Below are positions 22,202-33,663 of a DNA stretch of 64,000 nucleotides, piece after piece (position 1 is the first letter of the stretch; the number at the start of each line of letters is the position of its first letter). Both the position numbers and the translations under genes were made by a program. Source of the DNA: Dillenia suffruticosa (lineage: Eukaryota; Streptophyta; Magnoliopsida; Dilleniales; Dilleniaceae). The notes under the pieces are model-generated. The model saw only the letters and a program-made list of their open reading frames with translations, ran no database searches and was not told where the DNA came from. The stretch lies in NCBI GenBank assembly GCA_033439265.1, contig JAVTVX010000010.1, positions 7,440,001 to 7,504,000 on the forward strand. The letters are read 5' to 3'.

Positions 22202-22858
22202 CTAATCGTCCAAAAGTTCTTCCACACCCTCCGCTATTGCCAGACCACCCAACAGTCCCGCTGCCGCACCCACAGCCATCGCTCCCAACCCTAAATTATT
22301 CCGCCTGTGCTCCTCGTGGTGCACGTGCGTCGTATGCGTTACAGTTGCATAACCTGGCTGCCCGTACGGAGGAGGAGGAGGATGAGCGTAATATGGCGGC
22401 GGTGGAGGGGGTACATAATACGGGTCTGGCGCATACGGGTCTGGCGCATGATACCGATGCTCGCTCAGGACAACCTTGACTTCTAATTTCCCCTGTGGAC
22501 GACCAGAGGGACGCCTCAGCTTGAGAGTTTTCTCAAGCGGCTCGTTGAAGCCCACGTCATCGAAGACGTCACTGAGACTGAGCCTGGCCGAGCCGATGAG
22601 CGGCTTGGTGTCCTCTTCTGGGTTAGCGTGGACGATGTCGATGTGGAGAATCGAGTCATCAAGTGGAGCCGTGAGCTGGATCACGAGCCGCTCGTCCCAG
22701 AAGGGGGAGGTGTCGCCATCGGCGACTCTGGTGGTGAACTGGTTGCTGGGGTCGACCCAAGCGACGGCATATGGCCTGATATCGCCGTGGCGCCAGTTGA
22801 CGTTTTTCAAGTGTTTGGCCGACGAAATTGTTACTTGCACTTCAAGACGAGAATACAT
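22202..22858 (-). CDS. C2-domain protein, SRC2-like, proline-rich form
   Basis: A single-exon gene for a 218-residue protein, the tandem paralogue of 5940-6527. The C2 domain (residues 5-133) is nearly identical in layout ([52 protein letters not shown]). It differs mainly by an insertion of about 22 residues after the C2 domain. This carries a tandem YAPDP repeat followed by a proline-rich stretch with two runs (VPPPPPPYY and HPPPPPYG). The C-terminus again has a His/Glu-rich linker, a Gly/Ala hydrophobic segment ([13 protein letters not shown]) and an acidic end. Pro/Tyr-rich linkers followed by such a hydrophobic tail are usual in SRC2 proteins, so this copy looks closer to the ancestral form and the shorter gene seems to have lost the linker. 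No disabling mutation is seen. The start is the first ATG of the frame. Confidence 0.9.
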   Translation of the reverse strand: MYSRLEVQVTISSAKHLKNVNWRHGDIRPYAVAWVDPSNQFTTRVADGDTSPFWDERLVIQLTAPLDDSILHIDIVHANPEEDTKPLIGSARLSLSDVFDDVGFNEPLEKTLKLRRPSGRPQGKLEVKVVLSEHRYHAPDPYAPDPYYVPPPPPPYYAHPPPPPYGQPGYATVTHTTHVHHEEHRRNNLGLGAMAVGAAAGLLGGLAIAEGVEELLDD

Positions 22859-22919
22859 TATGACTTTGGAGAGAAGAGGAGATGAAAACTTTTAGGCAAT
22901 CGACGGGAATATGCTGATC

Positions 22920-22927
22920 TATTTATA
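22920..22927 (-). promoter_or_regulatory. TATA box of the second C2 gene
   Basis: Minus-strand TATAAATA lies 62-69 bp upstream of the start codon, in promoter sequence conserved with the first C2 gene. Confidence 0.6.
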
Positions 22928-24538
22928 GTTAGACTTGGACGCCCTGTACGAGGATTGAGCATTTATGTTAATGACCAGATTCGAGGTAATGTTTAATTGC
23001 TTGGGCGGAGGAGTGTTTTCTTGAGAGTTAAGTTGAGCGCCGAAGGTGAGACCACGTCGGATAGGGGGATTTCCTTTTATGATTTTGGGGGAGTAGAACG
23101 CTAGCCTTTTTACCAATAATATTCAGTTTTGGTAAGGCTGAGATTCTCAAAAGCATATTTAAAAGCTTACCCCTAGTTTTCAAACCAATATTTAGTTGTT
23201 TTGGTTGGAATCATTTAAAAAATAAATTTAATTTATTTGATACATACGAACTGAACTTAATTTTTTATTAATCAAATGACAATTTAAGTAAGATTTGATA
23301 TTATCTCAAAAATATTTAAAAATTATAATTTTGTATTCAAAATCAAATAAAATATAAAATTTGATTCATTTCATTAGAACCAAATACAAAACAAATTCCA
23401 TGGATTTGAATCAGATAAATTGTATTTATTTTTTATTTAGTTCAAAGCATAATATCTTCTAAATAATTCCATCTTGTATTGAAAATAAAAGGTAAGACGT
23501 AGAATTTAATTTAATTGTCTGCTTGAAACTACAGGCAAATTCAATTCGGAAAGATACAAATTATTAAATTATTTTTTACTTTTTTATTTTAAAAAGTATT
23601 ATAATTTAAGAAATAATTATAAAATCTCTACGTGCTTATAAATTTAAAAAGAGAAAAAGAAAAAAGTTAATACTCGCAAAAAATCTCCATTCAAAAAAAA
23701 AATTAATACATGCTTGTGAATTTTTTTTTAAAATTATTTTTCTTACATATATGTAAAAAAGAAAACATTGATTACACTATTTTTACACTCGCACATGCAT
23801 GTGTGTATGTGATACATGTCTATGTGCATGTGTTGGAATTAAAGAAAAAAATGACAAATATATACAGTATGTGCATTCTACTTTCTTCAACAGCTAGGGC
23901 CAAGAATATAACAATATCTTTTATTTAAAGTTAAAAATATTTAGGTATTTTTCATTGTGAAAATAAATTCTCTATAGTAAAATAAATTTGAATTATTAAA
24001 AAAAATCTCCCTAATCCCAATTTTGAGGTACTTAAATTTGCTAAAGTCTAGAGAACTTGTATCAAAAGCAACAACAATTACCCAAAAAAAGAGTTTTAAA
24101 ATCCTAAAATTAAAATAATTGGGACATGTAAATTAATGGAAAGCACAAGAAATAGCTTTCCAAGGGAAAATATAAGGTTAATTAAAAGTTTTTATCATGA
24201 TATCAGGTTTCAGATTATCTCGATGCAATGCAATGCCTGTGTAAGTACTAAATTTGGATTTTTTTTCCTTAATTTAATTAACAAAGTTCATCAAATGCCT
24301 TTCAGTCTTTTGTGATTGGATTGATGAGAGAGATTCTGGAGAGAAAGATGAGTTCATGGCGAAGCAAGTTTCAAGAGGGTCAATATGGTGCTCATTTTGA
24401 ATAGGGTATTCTTTTTTCTTTTCGCCTTCTTCCTTCTTCATGAACTTATTTTTATAAAATATAATAATCTATTTTATGAAAAATTTGAATCATCATCATC
24501 ATCGTCGTCATCGAAAAATATAAAATTACACTTCTTAT

Positions 24539-24636
24539 GCGCAAGGCACGTGACCTTTGTAGATGTCAAACCTAACAAATTTTGACGGCGCAAGGCACGT
24601 GACCTTTGTAGATGTCAAACTTAACAAATTTTGACG
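24539..24636. repeat. 49-bp tandem duplication
   Basis: Two adjacent copies of a 49-bp unit beginning 'gcgcaaggcacgtgacc' differ at one base. The unit contains CACGTGAC, which includes a G-box core (CACGTG). The high identity points to a recent duplication. Confidence 0.92.
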
Positions 24637-24996
24637 AGAGTACCAATTTTGCCAAATTTAGCAGTTTAAGGGAGGATATTGTAAAAATTAGAAGTGCAGA
24701 GGACTATTTATATAAACATGAAAGTATAGGAGGTAATTTTGTAATTTTCTCATTTTGTACTGTAGAGTCCGTTAAGTGTCATTTGGCGACGGTGTTATTT
24801 GAGGGCAAAAAGAGACGCAGGGCATGTGGAGGTAACGGCGTCAAGTAATATTTCAGAACATTCGAGGGAGTGAAAGGTAACTAAAGGACAGCAAAACACG
24901 GAGCGAACACGGGCGTTAACACAGGCCACCGTGGTAGTGCCTTGCCTAGCCGGCCCACCACTTGCTCTTCTCTCACCGGACCTGATCACACCTCTC

Positions 24997-25034
24997 CTCT
25001 CCTCCCCTCCCCTCCCCTCCCCTCCCCTCCCCTC
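24997..25034. repeat. (CCCTC)n microsatellite, G4-forming on minus strand
   Basis: About seven CCCTC units in a row. The minus strand has repeated GGGG tracts separated by one A, which meets the usual G-quadruplex pattern. Confidence 0.85.
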
Positions 25035-26400
25035 GACACTTTTTCCCTTTTCTTCGAAAAAGGAAAAGCTGTGTTGGCTAACATTGTCTACTTGCTTTTT
25101 TATTTATTTACAAAGAGATCACAAAAATAACAAGAATATATAATATTATTCTGGTGGAAAGTTGGGACCCTTGACACACTGCAACGCCCAATCAACAAAT
25201 AGAAAGAACGTGAGTATAACGTTGTAGGGCACCAAGCACAAACTTGCCTTTTTTTTGGGTGGTTGAGGTTTCCAATGCAGGCTTCAATTACAGCTCATTT
25301 CTTAATCTATTTGGCTTGAAATCTGGCCTCCTGCGTGCATGATTGGTTTTTTTAATGAAACTATATAGATTAATAATAAAAGAAAAATTATTAACGAACC
25401 TTCCTGGTTAGGAGTAAGAAACTTATAGAATAACCTAATGTTCGAGTCACTTTATTATTTATTCTTTATAATGGTAGAAAATTTACGCCGACAACTATTT
25501 TTCGAGTTGAGTACGCTAATAAACTCATTTAGTACGAATATATAATCTATTAACTATATATTCAGTAGTGAGTCCCACAAACACATCTTCTATATTAGTT
25601 TGTTTAAATTTGAGATGATCACTATTTTGAAAATAGTTGAAAATTATTTTTAGTTTTGAATATTTAATCGACTATATCAGTATCGTTTAAGATGATCAAT
25701 TCTATTTTAAATTTCTTTTAATATGCTATTAGACTTATAATCAAATTTATTTTTGGTATAGCATCAGAATTTCCTTTGACAAAGGTTATTCATGCGCTCA
25801 CACGCACCTTCAAAAGCCAGAACTAGAGAGCCAAGGTCAGAGCCAATATTTTCTATTCGGTTTCTCTTTCAAATTAAAATAACTTTCTTTATACCATATT
25901 AACTTTGAAATGAAATTTTATAAATTATATATTAAAATCAAATTAATTATTGAATTGATTTTGAGAATATTTGAATTTTTTATTTTTATATTTTTGTATT
26001 TGTAAATATTATATTTCTACATTTATTATAATAAATTTTCTATATAAATTGAATTTATTATAATAATTCTATAAAATAATGAAATATTAGAATTCATATT
26101 ATTATTATATTGTTTCAATCTTCAACATGTTATTAAAAGCATTCAAATTATTCTAATATATTATCAGAGCTTTTAAAGTCTAATGTGTATATATTTTTTA
26201 ACATATTATTAGAATTATATTTAAATTTTTTTAATAAATAATTAAATTTATTTGATAGAAAATAGTTTAAAAATTATATTTTTATGTGGTAGATGGTATC
26301 ATTAACATGGCATTAACATGTCTTGTCAAGATCATTTGATCATAAATAATTTAAAAGTTGCCCATGATAGAATTAATGAAATTTTCTATCTCAAAAGTAA

Positions 26401-27113
26401 CGGTGGAGTATGATCCAAAAAACTATTATTACAAGATTTGAAATCTTCCAAACCGCTAGCACAACAGACAAAACGCATTGAAAATGTGCCATCAATATGA
26501 CATGTATCTCCTGAACGGATAAACACAGTCCACTCTCTCAGTACCTATCGACCAGATCCTTTTCAATAGTCGGCTGATAGAGTCCAACACATTCTTGGTA
26601 CTTAGTATTGTTATTCAATTCGCTTAGGCAATATTAACTTTTTCTTTAAATCGTGGAAATAATCTCTTGTAATTAAGAATGTGATGTTTAATTGTTATCA
26701 ATAAGGAAGAGAATCTCTTGACAATTTAAAATTTTCTAATTAATAGAATTCTAAATTTTTTGAGAATTTTCACTGCGAACCTTGCAATCTCAGGACAATT
26801 TCGTCAGAAAACTAGAGTTTTAATATCTTGAATGCACACGAGACTCATACATGCAGGCTATATATATACATCGCAAGGCTATCGGCCAAATATGTTCTCT
26901 CAACGCGACACTTAGCACACAAAAAGTAATGCAGAACTCTTTCAATCTGTTTTCTATTCTCAAATCTGCTCCCTGACTTGATATCAGAGTCTCTCCCATC
27001 GAAATGCCCTCTGACAGTGTTTTATAGGTTCCATCGATCAGAAGACTCCTCAATCATTTATCCTACTCAAGTCAGCAAAGCTACCATCTGTAGAATGAGA
27101 TCTATCTCTAATA
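26401..27113 (+). repeat. LTR of a Tat-like Ty3/Gypsy element
   Basis: This stretch matches the reverse complement of 56245-57123 in order: 'tgatccaaaaaac' at the start, 'gcacacgagactcata' in the middle, 'cacttagcacac', and an end near 'atctctaata' directly before a primer-binding site. Its own first bases are decayed, so the left boundary is set by comparison with the inverted copy, whose termini carry a target duplication. It lies in the plus orientation ahead of the gag remnant. Confidence 0.7.
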
Positions 27114-27116
27114 GAT

Positions 27117-27134
27117 TGGCGCTGTCTGTAGGAA
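27117..27134 (+). other. Primer-binding site of the Tat-like element
   Basis: TGGCGCTGTCTGTAGGAA starts three bases after the LTR end. It is close to the TGGCGCCGTCTGTGGGAA-type site common in plant Tat-lineage elements. Confidence 0.65.
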
Positions 27135-27180
27135 CAGACTAAAAAAAAAACTTATCATGTGCTTTGTACTGCCAAAGATC

Positions 27181-29207
27181 ATGCCTCCCAAGAAAAAAAC
27201 TAGAACCATTTCCAAAGCCACATTCATTTTGGAAAGACACACCGCCACCCTGACAAACACAATCCAGCCTGCAGTGCTGAATAACCTTATAGGAGCTCCT
27301 GTCGCTAGCAATCAACCTCTAATGGTATCGCCTCGTCAAGCTAAGGCCCAATCACTGGTCATACAACAAAATCAGCAAATTCCAACCCCTACTCTATTCT
27401 CTCCAGAAAGGGCTATATTGGCCCAAGATGGAAATGCTCGAATCTAAGTTACAAGACATTAGCATGCAATTAGAGGAGTTTAGTCGCATTCTCAAACCAA
27501 AAGCACAATCCTCCTCTTACAGGTTGGGTCACATACACTCGTGAAAGCTCAAACCCAGAGTACACCGAGAGCCTTCAGTAACTTCCCAATATGATACTGA
27601 TGATCTAAGGAAATAGGTCGAAGAACTTGTAGCGAACGAACTAAAATGTGCCAATGCGAGAAGGGACGAAGTCGCCCAAAATACTATCGACTTTTCACCA
27701 TTCAACTCCGAGGTTTCCATAGAACCAATGCCCCGCGATGTACTCCTTCCCCCTATGGAAAGATATGATGGCACTATCGACATCGAGACCACACAGCCTC
27801 ATGACTATGATGATCTCGTGAGACATGACAAATGTAGGTATGTGCAAACACTTACGTATGACCTTAAAGGATAATGCACTGACATGGTTTAATTCGCTTC
27901 CATAATTTAGTATCAAGAATTTCTCCTAACTCCAGCAGTTGTTCGAGTCACACTTCGTGATTAGTAAAGGAGTTTAGGAAATCCACTTCCCTCCTTTTCT
28001 TGTGATAGAAGGACAATGAAGCATTGAGGGATTTCCTTGCCAATTTCGAAATGGAAATAATGAAAGTCTCAGATTTAGACCATTTTGTCGCATTGGCGGT
28101 ACTGCTCACTGGACTGTGATCATTAGGAATGAAAATATCTATAATAAAGAACCCCTTATGTACCATGCTCGTGCGGTTGTACATTATCGCAGAGGACGTT
28201 GAGACATTTGACAAACGATGAAACCGACCAAATCGAAATGAATGTAGTCAATCACCCCAAACAACTTTCACCAAAAAGGGCTAACAAGGACCCCTAAAGC
28301 AATGATGGTTCACTAGCTATACTCATTTGAATGATTACGGCCATCTGACGGACGAATGCAGAAAGTTAAAGGATGAACTTGAGTTGCTTGTTTGAAGCAC
28401 TCAACTCCAAAGGTTCATACGTGTGGAGAGAGAAGGTCTCCCTCAAGACCAATACATTGCAAGGCGTGAGAACGAGCAAGAAGAGTATCCAGTTCCAGGG
28501 GCCGCCGGCAACTGACCATATGGGTAAATTCTCTAAGTGCAGAATGAGTACAACCCCTCAGTATCTTACCTTCCAACTTATATCCTTATGGTATAGCATC
28601 AACTCAGTTGAGTGTACATGCAGTAGAATGGGACAGGGCAAATGGTGGCCCTGATCTTTTAGAAGACTGAGGTGTCTGATTTCACTTCCAAAGAAGTTCT
28701 TGTTACCGGTGTCGAGAAACAACCCAAAAGGAAAAGACAAATGATTGATTTCGATGATGATGATTTGATAGGAGTCGATCCAAATCGACATAATTCTTTT
28801 GTTATCACTACCAAGATTGGACAATACAGGTGAAGAGAATCTTCATGGACCATGGATTGGCTGTAATCTCCTTACTGGAATGCTTTTCAGTAGATATGTT
28901 TTAATCAAGCTTACTTTCAACCTCATGTCAAGCCAATCAAGGAACTCTCAAATGAATGGATATACCCTGAAGGCATTATTTCACTCCCCGTCACCCTTGG
29001 GACTCTGTTCGATCATACAATAGCTATGACGATATTTAGCGTGATCAAGTTGCCTTCGCTTTACAATGTTATTCTAGGCTAACCTGGCTTAAACACCTTG
29101 GAAGCACTCCTGAGTATAAAGCACATGAAGATCAAGTTTAGGACATCCATTGGTATCGGGATGCTATCCTGTAATCCAGAATCCCTGACATTCTCTCCTA
29201 AGTAATT
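27181..29207 (+). pseudogene. Tat-like Gypsy gag-protease, decayed
   Basis: Fragments in all three frames read in order as gag and protease. An N-terminal MPPKKKTRTISKATFI opens at 27181. A gag capsid-like block follows near 27690-28200 (FSPFNSEVSI, LPPMERYDGT, DNEALRDFLANFEMEIMKV). A C-terminal gag motif HLTDECRKLKDELELLV lies near 28340-28395. Protease-region pieces include IDFDDDDLIGVDPNRHNSF near 28750 and IISLPVTLGTLFDHTIAMT near 28975, ending around RTSIGIGML at 29155. Many stops are present. No reverse transcriptase or integrase follows, so at least 3 kb of pol is missing. The lineage call is from gag and protease wording plus the primer site. Confidence 0.75.
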
Positions 29208-29357
29208 TTAAATTTTCATGAGCTACTATTATGTATGTAACCCTAGGTCGCTTGTTGGATACTCTTGCATGAGCTTTTTTACCTTCAGCTATCCTTTTAA
29301 TGACACTCTATTTTACTATATTTCTACAATAAGTTGATCATATTGGATACATGCAAT

Positions 29358-29680
29358 TGAGCTCCACTCTCTCGATTGAAGAACGTATCATCAATAAGGG
29401 ATGTATCTCCCCGATGGGTTAGGTATGGCCCACTCTCTTAGTCGAATGAACGTGTCGTCAATAAGAGATATATCTCCTCAATAGGTAGGTACGGTGTTCA
29501 TCAATAAGAGATATATCTTCCCGATAGGTAGGCTTGACCCACTCTCTTGATCGAACAAATGTATCATCAATAAGTGATGTATCTCTCCAATAGGTAGACA
29601 CGACCATTTCTTTTGATTGAATGAATGTGTCGTTGATAAGGGATATATCTCTCTCCGACGGGTAGGCACAACCCAGTTTG
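29358..29680 (+). repeat. Tandem repeat, about 66-bp unit, five copies
   Basis: Successive 'atcaataagggatgtatctc'-type anchors lie at about 29390, 29457, 29500, 29566 and 29632, giving spacings of 67, 43, 66 and 66 bp; the third unit has lost about 24 bp. Each unit has 'gataggtagg' and 'cccactctcttgatcgaa'. Untranslated tandem arrays of this kind are common in Tat/Ogre-type elements. Confidence 0.85.
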
Positions 29681-29949
29681 TTGGTTATATGCAACAAAAT
29701 ATACTATTGATATGATACTCGATGCGTAAACAAATGTTCATAGATAGTACTTGAGGATAAAAACCCTATCAGAAAAATTTTCAACTCCTCTTGGTGGGAC
29801 CATGAAGTACACCGATGAATTTACCAAAAATTCTTATTGATTTATCTGAGTATCAAGGCATACAATCGAGGAAGAAATGGAGAAAATCGTTTGATGGACA
29901 AGAAGAGAACTAAAATACAAATGGAAAGAAAACATAATAGAGATCAAAA

Positions 29950-30600
29950 TCAAGAAGAAGTAGGAGACAGGAGTGCCTGAAGCAAATCGGCGGCAGTATT
30001 TTCAAGGGGAACATCATCAACACGAGCAACGGCAAGGCTAGAGTCCCCCACCTCAGAGCTGGCCTCCTCACCATCAGGAGGCAACCCATCCATCAATCTT
30101 GCTTGGTGGATAATCTCCACAGCACATTGCAACATTTCGTATAATCAACGCAGGCACTCTTGTATGATCGATAGTCCTCACAATATAGTTTCTCCCTACT
30201 CGACTATCTTCTCATCGGCAACCTAAAGAGATCACTCACCCGCCTCGGCCAGTTTTTGTGGCCTATAATCGTGCCTCACGAACTTTAACTTTAGCCTCGA
30301 GCCTCTCACATCTTTTTAGAACCACATCATACTGTTGGAGTGCCATGTCCAAGTCAGTCCTCAAATACTCCATTTTATCATTTCTACTATTCAAAGTGGC
30401 CACAGATGCTCTCTCCTCTTCCATCTCCTTCTCCCTCTATGAAAGAACATTTTGTAATCGAAAGACCTTGCCACCCATCTTGTCGCACCTTGACCCTTGA
30501 GTTGAATACGCAACAACCGCCGTAATATCTCGACATACGGGCAGCATCTCCCCATATACCCAGACAACGCAAGGCATTCTACATGTTTAATCTGTTTTAA
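29950..30600 (-). pseudogene. Antisense coiled-coil ORF remnant, C-terminal part
   Basis: Read on the minus strand from about 30540, one frame gives a charged coiled coil (GGKVFRLQNVLS, stop, REKEMEEERASVATL, KMEYLRTDLDMALQQYD, LKRCERLEAKVKVREARL) and then a stop. After a gap, an acidic tail follows (MLQCAVEIIHQARLMDG to LLQALLSPTSS, 29950-30135). Only one stop interrupts about 70 coherent residues. Plant Tat-lineage elements often carry an antisense ORF downstream of pol, and position and orientation fit that here. I cannot name the protein family from this part. Confidence 0.5.
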
Positions 30601-30675
30601 AAACAATTCAATAGTATTCAAATGACCCTCCTAGGTCATCAATTATCAAAGGCATGCAAGAATACACAAACAAAG

Positions 30676-33616
30676 TGTCACACCCCAAACCGGGTTCGTG
30701 AATAGCCGCCTGTTATCCTGAATGCTGGCTGTATTTTTACAGAAAATCGGGTAAAATCTCCCCAAATTTCGGAGATCTCACATATACAATTTGACCTGTA
30801 TATTCAAAATCAACATGTCAAATAAATAAACGGCCATCCTGACCTCTCCAAAATCAACAAATCCCACCACAAACATCAAGGACAACATAAGGCTATAAAT
30901 TTATAGCAGTTATAGTCACAGATCTCTACTGTCATACCCAACTAGAGTATAAGCAGCCGCCACACCAAGTGATTCTAAATATTTTTTATAAAATGTATAA
31001 CAAATTTCCTAAATTAACATTTCAAATATTTACAAGTGTCTTAATGCAAATGAAATGAGTTTACATGAGAGTTTCACGAATAAATGTCCATTATTCATAC
31101 AGTCATCCCATAAATATATATACGGCCAACTACAAAGCTCAATATCAAGACCTCGCAAGGTCGAAATAAAGTAAGAAACTCATCTTTTAAATTTAACTTA
31201 GAGCTCACCGTAGTAAATACAAAATCCACCGAAACTATCAAAAACTTTTAGAACCTTTAACGTAGCTCTATCACAATAATCCTGTCTGAGAAAGGAGAAG
31301 AGATGGGTGAGTATCAGGGAAGATACCCAGTGAGTGTGGGGGGTTAATATCAAGCATAAATAGTGTGGGTGAACCATTGGAGTGTCAAATAACATTTTTC
31401 GTAAGCAAAAATTCATAATTTGTAACGAAACATAATATGTGCCGAAATATGAACTCATTTAATAAATCACACGATATCATACATATATGCATACATATCA
31501 AATATCTTTTTCAGAAAATCATGGGGTCCCATCGAAAACACTTCCGTCTCAGGTTGGTCGAAACTCAGACGAAAGCCCGCCAAGAGTTTTTCCATCATGT
31601 TTCAAAACATACCCCTTCTTTGGCGTTGGGTCGTGCCCCACCGGGGTGCAACCGGATATAGCCCAACCTACTACAGAGGGAGACACGTTTGTCTCTCCCG
31701 CCAAATATAATCCAACCCTCATCCACGTTGCCCCGTCGGGTCGCGTCGTGGGAGGAATGACTATAGCCATTAATCATGCACAAGTACCAATCATTTCGCA
31801 AACATCACATAACTAGCAGGAATCCAACCCGCATAGTTTATCAAAACATTTCAAATTTGTGTGCCGATATATTTTATCAAATCATTTTAAATCAACATGC
31901 CAATGCAATGGTAGAGTAGAAAATATTCTAGTTCTCAAATAATGGCACGACATTGATTCATTTCAAACCATGGATGTATAGTCATCGAAAGTATAAATTT
32001 ACGACACTCCAAATGTCACAAAATAAATTTTGAAATTTAATATCATACTTTGAGTCAATGCATATCGAAAGCATGTTTTATTAAAAACACGACAGAAAAA
32101 TAAGTTCACTATTTTATACAAGAGATTAGGGTCACACTCACTTTTTTAGGGAGAGTGGTCACTCCCTATTTTTAAAACAAATCCAATCTGACTGCTGGAG
32201 TCTCTCAAAAGATTTCTCTAATCAAATCATCACAATTTAATATCAAATAAAAGCCTAATAAGAGATTTTTCAGTTTTCTTTCCAATTTAATACAATCTTA
32301 AATTCACAATCTCCTTTCTAGATTCTCGTTTCATCAATTTTGAATCATTTGGCTCACGAATAATCAAATTTAGAATATTTCTCATTTTTTCTAATTTTCC
32401 TCGAATTTAACATATTTCAGAGTATATATATAGTTTCCGATTCTAATTTCGACCTAAATTCGATAAAATTTATTTCAAATATTGAAGAGTTTGCATTTCT
32501 CTCACATATGGTTTTCTCAGAATACAGACCTTCGTCCGAATGTCTCCTCAATCACTCCAAAATCCGTAATGCTCCCTATCAAGATAAGATTTATTAGTTA
32601 GGTCATAAACACTTAGATTATGATCAAAACCCTAACTCAGTTACCTGCGCAGAGGTTCGTGGGCTCGCGGGTCAGCAGGCTAGCGGGCTTGCAGGCCGCA
32701 GTGGGCTTCGCGGGCTGCAGTGGTCTTACGGGCTGTGTGGGCTCGTGGGCCGTAATGGGCTCGCAGGCTGGTGGGCTTGCGGGCTGGCGTGCTCACGGGC
32801 TGAAGCGTACGCTCGCAAGTTGGACTGCAGTAGCGCGCTCGCGGGTTACGAGGGCTAGCGGGCTGGCGCACGCTCGTGCGTAGAAGTGATCACAAGCAGG
32901 CGCGCTGTGGTGCGCTCACACTGTGGTACGCTCACGCGGTCGCATGGGCACGTGCTCGCGCTTGCGCTGTGGCCCGTTGGCTGAAGGTCGCGCAAGGAAG
33001 CTCGCACTGCGGCGCGCTCGTGCAGGGAAGATCGCACTGCGGCACGCTCGCGGGAAGGTGGAGCAGAGATGAGAGAGCGGCGGATGGTGGCAGAGGAGAG
33101 GGAGAGCGTGTTGTGCAAGCGGCAAAGGGAGAGAGAGAGCGACAGCGAGAGGGAGAAAGGGAGGGTGAGAGAAGTAGAGAGGGAGAGAAGAAGAAGAAGA
33201 TGGTGGTGGTGGTACGCTGCAGAGGAGGGCGGCGGATTCGGGCGAGGGAGGGCGGTGGGTCGCGGGAAGGGGAAGAGGCGGAGAGAGAGAGAGAGAGATT
33301 ACGGCTAAAAGCCTTAATCTGATTTGGGGGGTGTTGCGTTTTGGCTCAAAACGTAGCATTGCTCTGTTTTTTTTTTTTTAACTCTTATTATTATTATTAT
33401 TATTATATATTTTTTTATTCATTTTATACTAAAATTCGAGAATACAACAAAATTTAAAATATACGGAAATTTTAATTTAAATATCCCAAAATCAAAAATC
33501 AATATAAATAAATAAAATTTCTCTCCACACACATATATATAGACTGAAAAATATTTATTTATATATATTTTTCGAGAATCTTACACTATTACGGATACTG
33601 CAGTGTCGGTATTACA
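30676..33616 (-). repeat. 3' LTR of Tekay-like element 1
   Basis: 2941 bp, beginning TGTCACACCCCAAACCGGG and ending GGTATTACA on the plus strand. It is longer than its partner because it retains about 660 bp (32424-33083) that the other LTR has lost. A second TGTCA-like block near 30930 and the stretch around 31500-31770 recur in both LTRs. Confidence 0.9.
32650..32880. repeat. CpG-rich degenerate minisatellite in the LTR
   Basis: Irregular copies of GGGCTSGCGGGCTGGC-like units give a GC content far above the surroundings. The tract lies within the part deleted from the partner LTR. Long ORFs across it on both strands are by-products of the missing AT-rich stops. Confidence 0.75.
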
Positions 33617-33663
33617 TTTTCTAACCCCCTAAAAATAAGTTTAGTTCTTGAAACTAAAAGAAG

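Larger units (their letters stand above)
21281..23515. repeat. Segmental duplication, copy B (C2-domain locus)
   Basis: Collinear with 5185-7236, including 3' flank, gene, promoter and 5' flank, in the same orientation. It holds about 240 bp (around 21660-21920) that copy A lacks. Boundaries are by eye. Confidence 0.8.
23516..26400. other. Gene-poor AT-rich DNA with small repeats
   Basis: No supported coding region. Between about 24540 and 25060 the base composition rises in GC, with a 49-bp tandem duplication and a CCCTC microsatellite. The upstream part (24640-24960) could be an old promoter or 5' leader, but no downstream ORF supports a gene. The stretch 25350-26400 is AT-rich and featureless. 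Confidence 0.5.

Noticed and set aside
32876-33359. Pair of opposite ORFs of about 148 codons
   Set aside because: They run through a CpG-rich minisatellite and a GA-rich tract in an LTR. Arg/Glu or Pro/Ser/Leu repeats are low-complexity readings.
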